64,000 bases of DNA from Flavobacterium suaedae (GTDB lineage: Bacteria > Bacteroidota > Bacteroidia > Flavobacteriales > Flavobacteriaceae), in the NCBI RefSeq assembly GCF_014642915.1, contig NZ_BMJE01000002.1:186001-250000 (forward strand), in the 5' to 3' direction. The notes beneath the pieces are model-generated. The model saw nothing but the letters and a program-made list of their open reading frames with translations, made no database searches and was not told the origin of the DNA. This document shows, one piece after another, positions 45,209 through 53,725 of the stretch. Position numbers and translations under genes: made by a program. Position 1 is the first letter of the stretch, and every line of letters begins with the position of its first letter.

Positions 45209-45754
45209 GCGAGACCATTGTATGCATTTTAAAATTCACTCACAATAGCAATATTTGAAATTTTTACAATCTAAAATGCAATTCAAAAATTAAAACTTAG
45301 CTATCTCAATTCTTCATTCTAACTGAAATACTAACTTTAGCATATGGTATTCAATGAAAGTACTTAAAAGAGTGTTTGAGGGGGGGGGACACGTAATTCT
45401 ATCAGTATTGGAATTGGAAAAGATTGAGTGGGTAAACTATAAGAATTGAAACCTAAATCTATTCTACTGCTCAAGAAGCGCAAAAGGTAAATTACTGGTG
45501 ACCTCATTCTGTATTTCCTTAAAACTCATGAGCATCATTTTCTTTTTCAAGCTTTTTGGTGATTCTTTTCTAAAAAAATCATAATAACAATGCCTGACCT
45601 TGGATAGGGGCAAGTATTTAGCTTTATACTGATTTGAGAGTTGAAAATGAAATAATACTAAGCTTATAAAAATATCTATTTACAAATGTCAAGCATGTTT
45701 TTTTAACAAAGTTAAATGAGTTCAAAATGAACCATTTAAGTCCAGTTTTTTGAA
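45209..45754. other. Non-coding right part of the island
   Basis: I see no gene here. A run of nine Gs at 45380-45388 is unusual in this AT-rich sequence. The remaining sequence is AT-rich and probably degenerate on both strands. Confidence 0.4.
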
Positions 45755-45776
45755 ACGTATTTTCCGACGTAAAAAA
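45755..45776. promoter_or_regulatory. Right-end copy of the integrase arm-type sequence
   Basis: This 22-nt stretch matches 24518-24539 at 21 positions (TTTTCCGACGT here, TTTTACGACGT on the left). It lies 49 bp inside the right att repeat, consistent with arm-type recombinase binding sites at both ends. Confidence 0.5.
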
Positions 45777-45813
45777 CAAAACCCTTTGATAACTTATTTG
45801 TTTTCAAAGGGTT
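45771..45813 (-). terminator. Intrinsic terminator for tRNA-Phe, carried by the island
   Basis: On the minus strand a 10-bp perfect stem (45804-45813 with 45780-45789, AACCCTTTGA and its complement) is followed by TTGTTTTTT. It starts 13 bp after the mature tRNA end and replaces the terminator stranded at the left end. Confidence 0.8.
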
Positions 45814-45825
45814 ATTTGAATTAAA

Positions 45826-45838
45826 GTGGTACCTCCAG
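45826..45838. repeat. attR: 13-bp repeat within the tRNA-Phe 3' end
   Basis: GTGGTACCTCCAG, identical to 24360-24372. Here it forms the acceptor strand of the intact tRNA-Phe gene, so the island restored the tRNA on insertion. Confidence 0.85.
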
Positions 45839-45899
45839 GAATCGAACCAGGGACACATGGATTTTCAGTCCATTGCTCTACCAACTGAGCTAAGGTACC
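45827..45899 (-). tRNA. tRNA-Phe (anticodon GAA)
   Basis: The 73-nt minus-strand gene folds into a cloverleaf. It has acceptor GGTACCT pairing with AGGTACC, D arm GCTCAGTTGGTAGAGC, and anticodon loop CTGAAAA with anticodon GAA (plus-strand TTC at 45864-45866). The T arm is CCTGGTTCGATTCCTGG. The discriminator base is A and CCA is not encoded. Its 3' 12 bases are island-derived. Confidence 0.95.
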
Positions 45900-45991
45900 G
45901 TATAACTGGCAAGTGTTATGCCGTTATTGCGGGTGCAAATATAGAACCATTTTTATATTATCCAAAACAAAAAATAAAAAAAATCAATTCG

Positions 45992-45999
45992 TACTTTTG
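45992..45999 (+). promoter_or_regulatory. -7 element TACTTTTG for coaX
   Basis: A perfect TAnnTTTG match lies 19 bp before the coaX ATG. The expected -33 position falls in an A-rich stretch with no TTG. Confidence 0.5.
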
Positions 46000-46018
46000 C
46001 AATTCTAATTGTTTATAA

Positions 46019-46756
46019 ATGCTATTAGCTATTGATGTCGGCAATACAAAAATTAAACTTGCTGTTTTTGAGGGAGATGTCCTGATTTTAAAATCAGCAT
46101 TTGAAAAAATAGAAGCCGAAAAAAAAATAAAAAAAATTTTTCAAGATTATCCCGAGGTTACTAATTCTGTACTTTCTTCAGTAGGGGAAGAGGATGTTCA
46201 GTTGTTACAATGGTTAGAAAACCATAGTAATTTGTCCGTCATAAACCATACATCACTATTTCCTTTTGTAAATAAATATGTTACCCCTGCTACTTTAGGT
46301 ATAGACAGGATGGTGCTTGCTGCGGGTGCAGTATTGACTTACCCCAAACAAAGCCGATTAATTATTGACGCGGGAACTTGTGTTACGTATGATTTTGTTG
46401 ATGCCGAAAACACCTATTTTGGAGGCGCTATATCGCCCGGATTACGCTTGCGTTATGAAAGTTTACATAATTTTACAGCAAATCTTCCGTTGTTATACCC
46501 TGAAACCCCTGAGCGTTTTATTGGTGACTCTACCAAAAGTTCAATACACTCGGGTGTGGTAAACGGTTTACTGTATGAAGTAGAAGGCTTTATAGCAACG
46601 TGTAAAGAGCAGTATCCTGATTTAAAAATAATATTAACAGGAGGTGATGCTGAATTTTTGGCTAAAAGTTTAAAAAGCACCATATTTGCCAATTGTAATT
46701 TTCTGTTAGAAAGTCTTAACAAACTATATTTATATACTATACAAAATCAAAAATGA
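46019..46756 (+). CDS. coaX: Type III pantothenate kinase
   Basis: CoaX phosphorylates pantothenate, the first step of coenzyme A synthesis, and is not feedback-inhibited by CoA. The 245-residue ASKHA-fold protein has the nucleotide-binding AIDVGNTKIKLAVF at the start and GIDRMVLAAGAV near 98. The catalytic region DAGTCVTYDFVD near 119 and GGAISPGLRLRYESLH near 134 are also present. It leads an envelope-gene cluster; the next gene overlaps its stop by 4 bp (ATGA). Confidence 0.95.
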   Translation: MLLAIDVGNTKIKLAVFEGDVLILKSAFEKIEAEKKIKKIFQDYPEVTNSVLSSVGEEDVQLLQWLENHSNLSVINHTSLFPFVNKYVTPATLGIDRMVLAAGAVLTYPKQSRLIIDAGTCVTYDFVDAENTYFGGAISPGLRLRYESLHNFTANLPLLYPETPERFIGDSTKSSIHSGVVNGLLYEVEGFIATCKEQYPDLKIILTGGDAEFLAKSLKSTIFANCNFLLESLNKLYLYTIQNQK

Positions 46757-48015
46757 TTAAACGATTTATTGTAAGCATCTGTTTGCTTTTCTCTGTTGTA
46801 CTATTTGCTCAAAAAAATAGCGCTTCTCCTTACTCTTATTACGGTATTGGCGATGTAACGTTTAAAGGAACTGTAGAAAACAGGTCTATGGCAGGTTTAG
46901 GAATAATTCCTGATAGTGTTCATATCAATCTACAAAACCCGGCATCATACAGTTCGCTTGTTTTTACAGCATTATCAATAGGGGGTAGTACATCTTCTAC
47001 TACTTTAAAAACTTCAGCAGGTGAAGATGATGCCAGCAGAACAACATTGGATTACTTAGCGGTGGGTGTGCCTGTAAGCGATAAGTTTGGTGTAGCTGTT
47101 GGTCTTGTGCCATATAGTGCAGTAGGTTATAAAGTAGAAAGTACTACGGTTGAAGATGGTTTTGAGAAGTTTAGACAGTTTGAAGGAGATGGCGGTTTAA
47201 ACAGGGTTTTTGCAGGTGTGGGTTATGATGTAAACTCTAAACTGAGTATTGGTGCAGATGTACAGTATAATTTTGGTAATATAGAAACAAAATCTATTAC
47301 AGGGTTGCCAGGAATATCATTACAATATCCAACCAGAGAGTTAAATGCAGCTGATTACAGTGGTTTTTCATTCAACTTCGGGGCAACCTACCAAACAAAA
47401 ATCAAGGAAAAGTATGATTGGTATACCAGCGCTACTTATACTCCTCAGGCTAATTTAAGCAGTACAATAGATAGAAATATTGCAATTGTAACATTTACCA
47501 ATTCGGGTAGTGAGATTATAGTTGATCAGATAGACATTACGGGCGAAGACGGAGATGTTAAATTACCATCTAAATTTAGTGTGGGTACAGGTCTTGGTAA
47601 AAAAACAAGATGGTTTGTTGGTACAGAATATACTTTTCAGGAAAGTAATGAGTTGGGTAACAGGTTTGATAATGTAACGAATGTTGAGTACGAAGGTTCT
47701 CATAAAATGGCTTTAGGCGGTTATTTTACACCGCAGTACCGTTCTTACAATAGTTACTTTAAAAGAGTAACGTATAGGGCAGGTTTACGATATGAAAAAA
47801 CAGGTTTGGTAATTAACGGAGAGTCTATTAATGATTATGCTTTATCATTAGGTTTTGGTTTCCCTGTTAACTATCTTTCTTCTAATATAAATCTCGGTAT
47901 AGAATTTGGACAAAGAGGTACTACCAGTTCAGGTCTTGTTCAGGAAAACTACCTAAATTTCTCTGTAGGACTTTCATTAAATGACCGCTGGTTTGTGAAG
48001 AGGAGGTATAACTAA
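46753..48015 (+). CDS. Outer-membrane beta-barrel protein of unknown function
   Basis: A 420-residue protein with a signal peptide ending near residue 19 (LFAQ). The body is made of alternating amphipathic strands, and the C terminus ends LNDRWFVKRRYN after a final strand. The N-terminal part NSASPYSYYGIGDVTFKGTVENRSMAGLGI with NLQNPASYSSL recalls the FadL/OmpP1-like transport group, though the match is only in style. It overlaps coaX and precedes a TPR protein and lptC, which points to envelope biogenesis. Confidence 0.75.
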   Translation: MIKRFIVSICLLFSVVLFAQKNSASPYSYYGIGDVTFKGTVENRSMAGLGIIPDSVHINLQNPASYSSLVFTALSIGGSTSSTTLKTSAGEDDASRTTLDYLAVGVPVSDKFGVAVGLVPYSAVGYKVESTTVEDGFEKFRQFEGDGGLNRVFAGVGYDVNSKLSIGADVQYNFGNIETKSITGLPGISLQYPTRELNAADYSGFSFNFGATYQTKIKEKYDWYTSATYTPQANLSSTIDRNIAIVTFTNSGSEIIVDQIDITGEDGDVKLPSKFSVGTGLGKKTRWFVGTEYTFQESNELGNRFDNVTNVEYEGSHKMALGGYFTPQYRSYNSYFKRVTYRAGLRYEKTGLVINGESINDYALSLGFGFPVNYLSSNINLGIEFGQRGTTSSGLVQENYLNFSVGLSLNDRWFVKRRYN

Positions 48016-48026
48016 AAGTAAATACT

Positions 48027-49394
48027 ATGAAAAAGATATTGGCTTTTTTAGCAATCGCAGCAAATGCTGTGCTTTATACAGCGAGCGCTCAAACGGACGA
48101 ATGCGAACAGAAGTTTGAAGCATATGAACTTAATATAAAATCACGTTTGTATGATAATGCAGAAAGTCAATTAGAAAATTTAGTTAAACAGTGTGCTAAA
48201 TACAGTCCTGAAATTTATACCTATGGCGAAGAGCTGTATTTATATAGAATAGAGTCTGCAAGAACTAAAGATGGTAAAAGTGAAAATATTACTGCGCTTT
48301 TACAGCTTTTTGATGATTACGAAAAAAACTTTCCTGGAAACGGTAGTGTGGTAAGGAAAGCTATGTTGCTTAAAAAGTATGACCTTGCTAAAGACGATGA
48401 GGTGTATAAAATGCTGGATGGTTTTTACAAAACACATAAAGATAAGTTTGTTGATTATGATGCGCTACAAACTTATTTCATGCTATATCTTGAAAAATAT
48501 GAATCAGGAAAAGGTACTATTACTATCCAAGATTTTATTGAAAAATATGCAGGTATAGCAGCACAGGTTTCTTATGCAAAAACTAAACTTTTAGAAGAGA
48601 AAGCAATACTTTTACAAAAGCAGCAATCAGAAATACTTACTGATAAAGAAAAGCAAACAGTTGAAAAGGCTGATAGGGTTGCAGATGCTTTAGATGCTGT
48701 TGCAGATAATATCAAAATATTAGCTTCTAAATATTTTTCTTGCACTGCACTTTCAGAATATTACAGCAAGGACTTTGATAAAAATAAAGAGAATGTAGCA
48801 TGGTTACAAGCTGCTGCAACAGTGCTTTATGATAATAAATGCTATGATAGCGGAGTACTATATAAAATAGCCTCTGCCGCTTATAAACTAAAACAAGGTG
48901 CAGAGCAGGCATACATGATGGGTATGCTTGAAGTGAAAAACGGTAAGATTGAAGAAAGTATTCCTCACTTTGAGAAATCAGCTGCTATGCAGGCAGATGA
49001 AAGAGTAAAGGCAGATGAATACTACCATCTTGCTACATTGCTTAAAAATACTGATAAGACAAGAGCCAAACAGTATGCTTTAAAAGCAGCCGAAACCAAT
49101 AAAAATTTTGGTAAGCCTTATATACTGTTAGCGAATATGTATTCTTCAGTAATAAAAAACGAGTGTAACCTTAATGATTTTGAGCGTAAAGCACTTTTGT
49201 TCCTTGCAATAGAAACTTTAAATAAAGCGGAGGTAGCAGAACCGAAGTATAAAGCTACCGTAACCGCTTTAAAAGAAGAGTATAGCCAAAACCTGCCAAG
49301 TAAAGATGAAGCTAAGGCAGCAGGATATAAAAAAGGTAAAGAAATTAAATATGGTTGCTGGATAAACGAAACTGTAAAACTACCAAAGCTATAG
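48027..49394 (+). CDS. Periplasmic TPR-repeat protein
   Basis: The 455-residue protein has a signal peptide ending near residue 21 (TASAQ) and is otherwise all-alpha. Repeated helix pairs resemble tetratricopeptide repeats, clearest around residues 270-380 (AAYKLKQGAEQAYMMGMLEVKNGKIEESIPHFEKSA, here cited in part). TPR proteins act as scaffolds. It lies 11 bp after the barrel protein and just before lptC; a role in the same envelope process is likely but unspecific. Confidence 0.75.
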   Translation: MKKILAFLAIAANAVLYTASAQTDECEQKFEAYELNIKSRLYDNAESQLENLVKQCAKYSPEIYTYGEELYLYRIESARTKDGKSENITALLQLFDDYEKNFPGNGSVVRKAMLLKKYDLAKDDEVYKMLDGFYKTHKDKFVDYDALQTYFMLYLEKYESGKGTITIQDFIEKYAGIAAQVSYAKTKLLEEKAILLQKQQSEILTDKEKQTVEKADRVADALDAVADNIKILASKYFSCTALSEYYSKDFDKNKENVAWLQAAATVLYDNKCYDSGVLYKIASAAYKLKQGAEQAYMMGMLEVKNGKIEESIPHFEKSAAMQADERVKADEYYHLATLLKNTDKTRAKQYALKAAETNKNFGKPYILLANMYSSVIKNECNLNDFERKALLFLAIETLNKAEVAEPKYKATVTALKEEYSQNLPSKDEAKAAGYKKGKEIKYGCWINETVKLPKL

Positions 49395-49396
49395 TA

Positions 49397-49945
49397 ATGA
49401 AACGATTGTTTACCGGTTGCGTACTTATATTTGCAATGCTTTCGGCATTATTAGCTTGCGATAGTAGTTTTAAAGATGTGCAGCGAATTAATACTGTAGC
49501 ATTTGCACCAGTTTCCAGTGCTGAGGATATTAATTTAAAATATACTGATTCCGGAAGGGTAAAGGCTATTTTAGTAAGCCCGCTAATGAAAGATTTTAGT
49601 AATCTGGAATATGGGTTTAACGAATTTCCTGACGGTATAAATGTTACACTTATTGATGATGACGGTAAAAAGAGTTATATTGTAGCAGATTATGCTATTA
49701 CTTACGCTGAAACTGATATAATTGATTTGCAGGGGAATGTTAAGATAACGTCTGATAACGGGACGGTATTAGAAACAAGCCAGTTATATTACGACCAAAA
49801 AAATGAGTGGTTTTATACTGAAGAATATTTTAAATTAACCGATCCTGAAGGCGGTTATATTGAAGGTCCGGGCGTCGATTTCAGTAAAGATTTCAGTATT
49901 GTAAATGCACAGCAAAATACCGGAGAGATTAATAATGTAGAGTAG
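49397..49945 (+). CDS. lptC: LPS export protein LptC-like lipoprotein
   Basis: LptC passes lipopolysaccharide from LptB2FG to LptA in the periplasm. The 182-residue protein starts at ATG 49397; an upstream GTG/TTG frame is open, but this start gives a clean lipoprotein signal (SALLAC). The mature domain is a beta-jellyroll with NVTLIDDDGKKSYIVADYAITYAETDIIDLQGNVKI (partly cited) and TGEINNVE, typical of Bacteroidota LptC. E. coli LptC has a membrane anchor in place of the lipid. Confidence 0.85.
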   Translation: MKRLFTGCVLIFAMLSALLACDSSFKDVQRINTVAFAPVSSAEDINLKYTDSGRVKAILVSPLMKDFSNLEYGFNEFPDGINVTLIDDDGKKSYIVADYAITYAETDIIDLQGNVKITSDNGTVLETSQLYYDQKNEWFYTEEYFKLTDPEGGYIEGPGVDFSKDFSIVNAQQNTGEINNVE

Positions 49946-49961
49946 GAGAAATAAAATAAAA

Positions 49962-50153
49962 ATGAAATACTTTAAAATAACAGCATACCTATACTTAATA
50001 GCTTCTGCATTTTTTGTTTACAGAGGTGTTGAAACTTTAATGGCAGAAGAAGAATGGCAAAAATCTATTATTTGGTTTTTAATAGCGGGTTTAAGTTTAT
50101 TCTCATTCTTTTTTAGGTTAAACAGAGCTAAAAAGTTTGGCGATAAAAAATAA
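49962..50153 (+). CDS. Small two-helix membrane protein
   Basis: A 63-residue protein with two hydrophobic segments (about 6-24 and 35-52), an acidic turn (MAEEEWQ) and a basic C-terminal tail (RLNRAKKFGDKK). It lies 16 bp after lptC and 33 bp before the CBS-domain protein, so it is probably co-transcribed. No function is known to me. Confidence 0.7.
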   Translation: MKYFKITAYLYLIASAFFVYRGVETLMAEEEWQKSIIWFLIAGLSLFSFFFRLNRAKKFGDKK

Positions 50154-50186
50154 GCTGTAAAAAAGTAACACTACACATATCACACT

Positions 50187-51455
50187 ATGGAAGTTGCGAT
50201 AATTATAATCTGTCTTCTGCTTTCGGCTTTTTTTTCCGGTATGGAGATAGCTTATGTATCCTCAAATAAAGTCTATTTGGGTGTAGAGCGCCAGCAAACA
50301 GCCTTAACTTCCAAAATACTTTCAAAACTTACCGAAAACCCTGTGCAATTTGTTACCTCCATGCTTATAGGTAACAGTATAGTTTTGGTTATATACAGTT
50401 ATTACATGAGTAATGTTGTAATGCGGTATATAGCCTATTTAGGGTGGAGTATTCCTTCTTTTTACAATACGCTGTTGCAAATAGTAATATCATTATTCGT
50501 AATACTTATAACAGCCAAGTTTCTTCCTAAAGTTTTTTTTCAGGTATATGCCAATACACTAATTAAGTTTTTTGCTATTCCTGCATACATTTTTCATTTC
50601 ATTTTTTACTGGGTTTCCTATTTTGTAATAGCGATTACTGATTTTATTTTAGTAAAAGTACTTCGTACAAAAGGCGGTTCAGAACAGCCATATTTTACAA
50701 GGGGTGAGCTAGGTAACTATATCACGGAGCAAATGGATGGTATAGACAGTCAGGAAGAGATGGATTCTGAAATACAGATATTTCAAAATGCGTTAGAATT
50801 CTCTGATTTGAAAGCCCGAGAAGTTATGACACCGCGTACCGAAATAGCTGCGGTAGATTTAAATGATACTATAGAAGAGCTTAAAGAACTTTTTGTAGAA
50901 ACAGGTTATTCTAAAATTATAGTATATAAAGAAACATTAGACAATGTTATCGGTTATGTGCATTCTTTCGAGCTTTTTAAAAGGTCAGGTAGTACTATAA
51001 AAGAAATGATGCTGCCTATTGAGTATGCGCCTGAAACCATTTACATAAAAGAATTACTTAATATTTTAACCCGAAAGCATAAAAGTATAGCAGTAATATT
51101 AGATGAGTACGGAGGGACTTCGGGTATTATAACAGTTGAAGATATAATAGAAGAGCTTTTCGGAGAGATAGAAGATGAACATGACGACGAAGGAGAACTT
51201 GTAGAGAAGGATTTAGGTGATTGTAAATACCTTTTTTCAGCAAGATTGGATGTAGAATATGTAAATGAAAAATACGGATTAAACCTACCCGAGAGTGATT
51301 CTTATGCTACACTTGGCGGGTTTGTGGTTCATAATACGAAAGAAATACCAAAGCAAGGCGGTAAGATAAAAGCCGAGGGGTATGAAATTACCATTGAGGA
51401 AGCATCTAACAAAAAAATTGAAATTATAAAAATTACACCCTTGCAGGAGAAGTAA
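50187..51455 (+). CDS. CNNM/CorC-type transporter-associated protein (DUF21-CBS-CorC_HlyC)
   Basis: The 422-residue protein has an N-terminal DUF21 membrane domain (about 1-175, SAFFSGMEIAYVSSNK at the start). A pair of CBS domains (about 200-325, starting REVMTPRTEIAAVDL and ending with GGTSGIITVEDIIEELFGEI) and a C-terminal CorC_HlyC domain (about 340-415) follow. The family (often called hemolysin-related) includes magnesium efflux factors. In gliding flavobacteria, the related GldE has the same layout; the sequence alone does not decide between them. Confidence 0.88.
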   Translation: MEVAIIIICLLLSAFFSGMEIAYVSSNKVYLGVERQQTALTSKILSKLTENPVQFVTSMLIGNSIVLVIYSYYMSNVVMRYIAYLGWSIPSFYNTLLQIVISLFVILITAKFLPKVFFQVYANTLIKFFAIPAYIFHFIFYWVSYFVIAITDFILVKVLRTKGGSEQPYFTRGELGNYITEQMDGIDSQEEMDSEIQIFQNALEFSDLKAREVMTPRTEIAAVDLNDTIEELKELFVETGYSKIIVYKETLDNVIGYVHSFELFKRSGSTIKEMMLPIEYAPETIYIKELLNILTRKHKSIAVILDEYGGTSGIITVEDIIEELFGEIEDEHDDEGELVEKDLGDCKYLFSARLDVEYVNEKYGLNLPESDSYATLGGFVVHNTKEIPKQGGKIKAEGYEITIEEASNKKIEIIKITPLQEK

Positions 51456-51546
51456 AAAAACTTTAGAAAATATAACACACTACTTTTATTATTAAAGAGA
51501 TAATTGTATTTTCGCCCACTGAAATGAAATTTTAACAACAAAAAAA

Positions 51547-53646
51547 ATGGCGGTTTTATCGAAAATTAGGCAGCGTTCATTACTACTGATACTTGTTATC
51601 GGGTTCTGTTTACTTGCATTTATAATAGGTGATATTATAAATAGCGGAGGCTTTGGAGTAACTAAAAACATAGGTAGTGTAAATGGTACCGATATACCTG
51701 CAAGAGAATTCTTAGAGAAAGTAAGTAATGCTCAGCAAAGACAACAACGATTAACGCCTACACAGGCTGCTAATATTATTTGGAACCAGGAAGTAGAGAG
51801 GATTCTGTACGAAGAGCATATTGAAGATACAGGATTAAGAGTGGGAGAAAACCATGTGTACAACATGTATGGACAAAGCCCTCAGTTCCAAAACGAACTT
51901 GGTCAGTTTGACAGAGCAAAACTTAATAAGTTTTTTGTAGATACTAAAAACAATGACCCTGCACTATGGCAGCAAATTCAAAATAATATACCTGCTGTAG
52001 AAGATGCTGCTAAAAAGCAACTTTATATTACAATGGTAAAAGCAGGTTTTGTAGCTACAGAGTTTGATGGAGAGTCAAAATATAAGCTAGAGAACGATAA
52101 AGTTTCTTTTGATTATGTTTATGTACCATATACTACAGTAAATGATGATGAGGTTGAAGTTTCTGACGAGGAAATTAAATCATACATGCAAAAGCACGAA
52201 GATGAGTACAAAGCAGACGCATCTCGTGATATTGAGTATGTTCTTGTAGAAAACAAAGCATCAAAAGAAGATGAAGCTAACATCAGAGAAGATGTTAACC
52301 AAATGCTTTCTTCAAGAGTTGTGTATAATGAGCAGACAAAAGCTAACGATACTTTACCTGGTTTTAAAGGGGTAAGTAAAGAGAAAATCAAAAGTTTTGT
52401 AGACAATAATTCAGAAATTGCTTTTGATACTACTTATGTAGTTAAAAAGAATCTTCCTGTAGATTATGCAGAGCAAATATTTAATTTGCAAGAAGGAGAA
52501 GTATTTGGTCCTTACAAAGACGGTGAGTACTACAAGTTAACAAGAGTAGTAAACAGAAGACCGGGTGCAAATGCAAAAGTGAGTCATATACTTATTGCTT
52601 ATGACGGAAGCCAGACACCAAAAGAGGTAAACAGAACTAAGGAAGAAGCAGAAGCGAAAGCTAATGAATTACTTAAAAAAGTAAACGCTAACCCTGATTC
52701 TTTTGCTGATTTAGCTAAAGAAAACAGTGATGATACAGGTTCTGTAAACAACGGTGGCGTGTATGATGATGTTTACAAAGGGCAAATGGTTCCTGAGTTT
52801 GATAAATTTGTATTTGATAATCCTGTAGGTAAAACAGGAGTTGTAGAAACTGATTACGGTTTCCACGTAATAAAAGTTCTTGATAAGTACGAAGGTGTAC
52901 AGGTTGCTACTATAGCTAAAAAGATACAGCCATCTGAAGATACAGTAGATGATTTATTTACTAAAGCGACTAAGCTGGAAATGGATGCCGGTTCTGAAAC
53001 TGAAAAATCTTTTGAAGACTTAGCTAAAGAAGCTGATTTAGAAATTGCGGTTGCTGAAAACTTAGGCAAGAATGAAGAAAACATTCGTGGTTTAGGAGCG
53101 CAAAGAACAATTGTAAAATGGGCTTTTGCTGAAGATACTGAAGTAGGAGATGTTAAGAAATATGACGTTTCTCAAGGATATGTAATAGCAAGATTAAAAG
53201 CTAAGAGTGAAGACGGATTTATGTCTGTTGAATCTGCAAAAGATAAAGTGCTTCCTATCTTAAGAAATGAAAAGAAAGCAGCTAAGATTAAAGAGAAAAT
53301 GCAAGGTGATACACTTGAAGCTGTTGCTCAAAAAGCAGGTTCAAGCATCGCTAAAGCACAAGATATAGCATTAGCACGTCCTTTAGTACCAAAAGTTGGT
53401 AACGAGGCTAAAGTGGTAGGTAGAGCATTTGCATTAGGAGAAGGTAATACTTCAGGCCTTATAGAAGGCAATACAGGTGTGTTTATGATTAAAACTACAG
53501 GTATTACTAAAGCAAAAGAATTACCTAACTATAATGCAATGGTAGCAAGTATTCGTTCTAAAGACAGAGCGGGTGTTCAAAACAGACTTACTACAGCGCT
53601 TAAAGAAGATGCTGATATAGAAGATAACAGATCTGAGTTTAACTAA
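51547..53646 (+). CDS. Membrane-anchored peptidyl-prolyl isomerase (PpiD/SurA type)
   Basis: PpiD-like chaperones help fold proteins leaving the Sec channel. The 699-residue protein has an N-terminal membrane anchor (about 12-31), a SurA_N-like chaperone region, and a parvulin domain at about 345-455 (AKVSHILIAYDG, ENSDDTGSVNNGGVYDDV, DYGFHVIKVLDK). A second, degenerate region and a long helical tail follow. A near-consensus -7 (TATTTTCG, 51507-51514) lies 32 bp upstream. It is followed by a strong terminator shared with the convergent mevalonate operon. Confidence 0.92.
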   Translation: MAVLSKIRQRSLLLILVIGFCLLAFIIGDIINSGGFGVTKNIGSVNGTDIPAREFLEKVSNAQQRQQRLTPTQAANIIWNQEVERILYEEHIEDTGLRVGENHVYNMYGQSPQFQNELGQFDRAKLNKFFVDTKNNDPALWQQIQNNIPAVEDAAKKQLYITMVKAGFVATEFDGESKYKLENDKVSFDYVYVPYTTVNDDEVEVSDEEIKSYMQKHEDEYKADASRDIEYVLVENKASKEDEANIREDVNQMLSSRVVYNEQTKANDTLPGFKGVSKEKIKSFVDNNSEIAFDTTYVVKKNLPVDYAEQIFNLQEGEVFGPYKDGEYYKLTRVVNRRPGANAKVSHILIAYDGSQTPKEVNRTKEEAEAKANELLKKVNANPDSFADLAKENSDDTGSVNNGGVYDDVYKGQMVPEFDKFVFDNPVGKTGVVETDYGFHVIKVLDKYEGVQVATIAKKIQPSEDTVDDLFTKATKLEMDAGSETEKSFEDLAKEADLEIAVAENLGKNEENIRGLGAQRTIVKWAFAEDTEVGDVKKYDVSQGYVIARLKAKSEDGFMSVESAKDKVLPILRNEKKAAKIKEKMQGDTLEAVAQKAGSSIAKAQDIALARPLVPKVGNEAKVVGRAFALGEGNTSGLIEGNTGVFMIKTTGITKAKELPNYNAMVASIRSKDRAGVQNRLTTALKEDADIEDNRSEFN

Positions 53647-53663
53647 TCAGTTGCTGTACAGAT

Positions 53664-53697
53664 AAAAAAAGACCTGCTAAACAGCAGGTCTTTTTTT
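53664..53697. terminator. Bidirectional terminator between ppiD-type gene and GHMP kinase
   Basis: An 8-bp GACCTGCT/AGCAGGTC stem with loop AAAC, extended by A7 and T7 runs, works on both strands. It ends both convergent units. Confidence 0.88.
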
Positions 53698-53725
53698 ATG
53701 CTTATTTTTTTTATGATAAAGAATA

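Larger units (their letters stand above)
24360..45838. mobile_element. Genomic island integrated at tRNA-Phe
   Basis: This 21.5-kb segment is bounded by the 13-bp direct repeat of the tRNA-Phe 3' end. It begins with a tyrosine recombinase pseudogene and carries related arm-type sequences inside both ends. It contains RHS toxin-like genes, an IS1-type element, tRNA fragments and gene debris, while core genes flank it on both sides. The decayed recombinase suggests it can no longer excise by itself. No conjugation, plasmid or phage structural genes are present. Confidence 0.85.

Noticed and set aside
45380..45388. Nine-G run as a phase-variation tract
   Set aside because: It lies in a non-coding part of the island with no gene or promoter attached.
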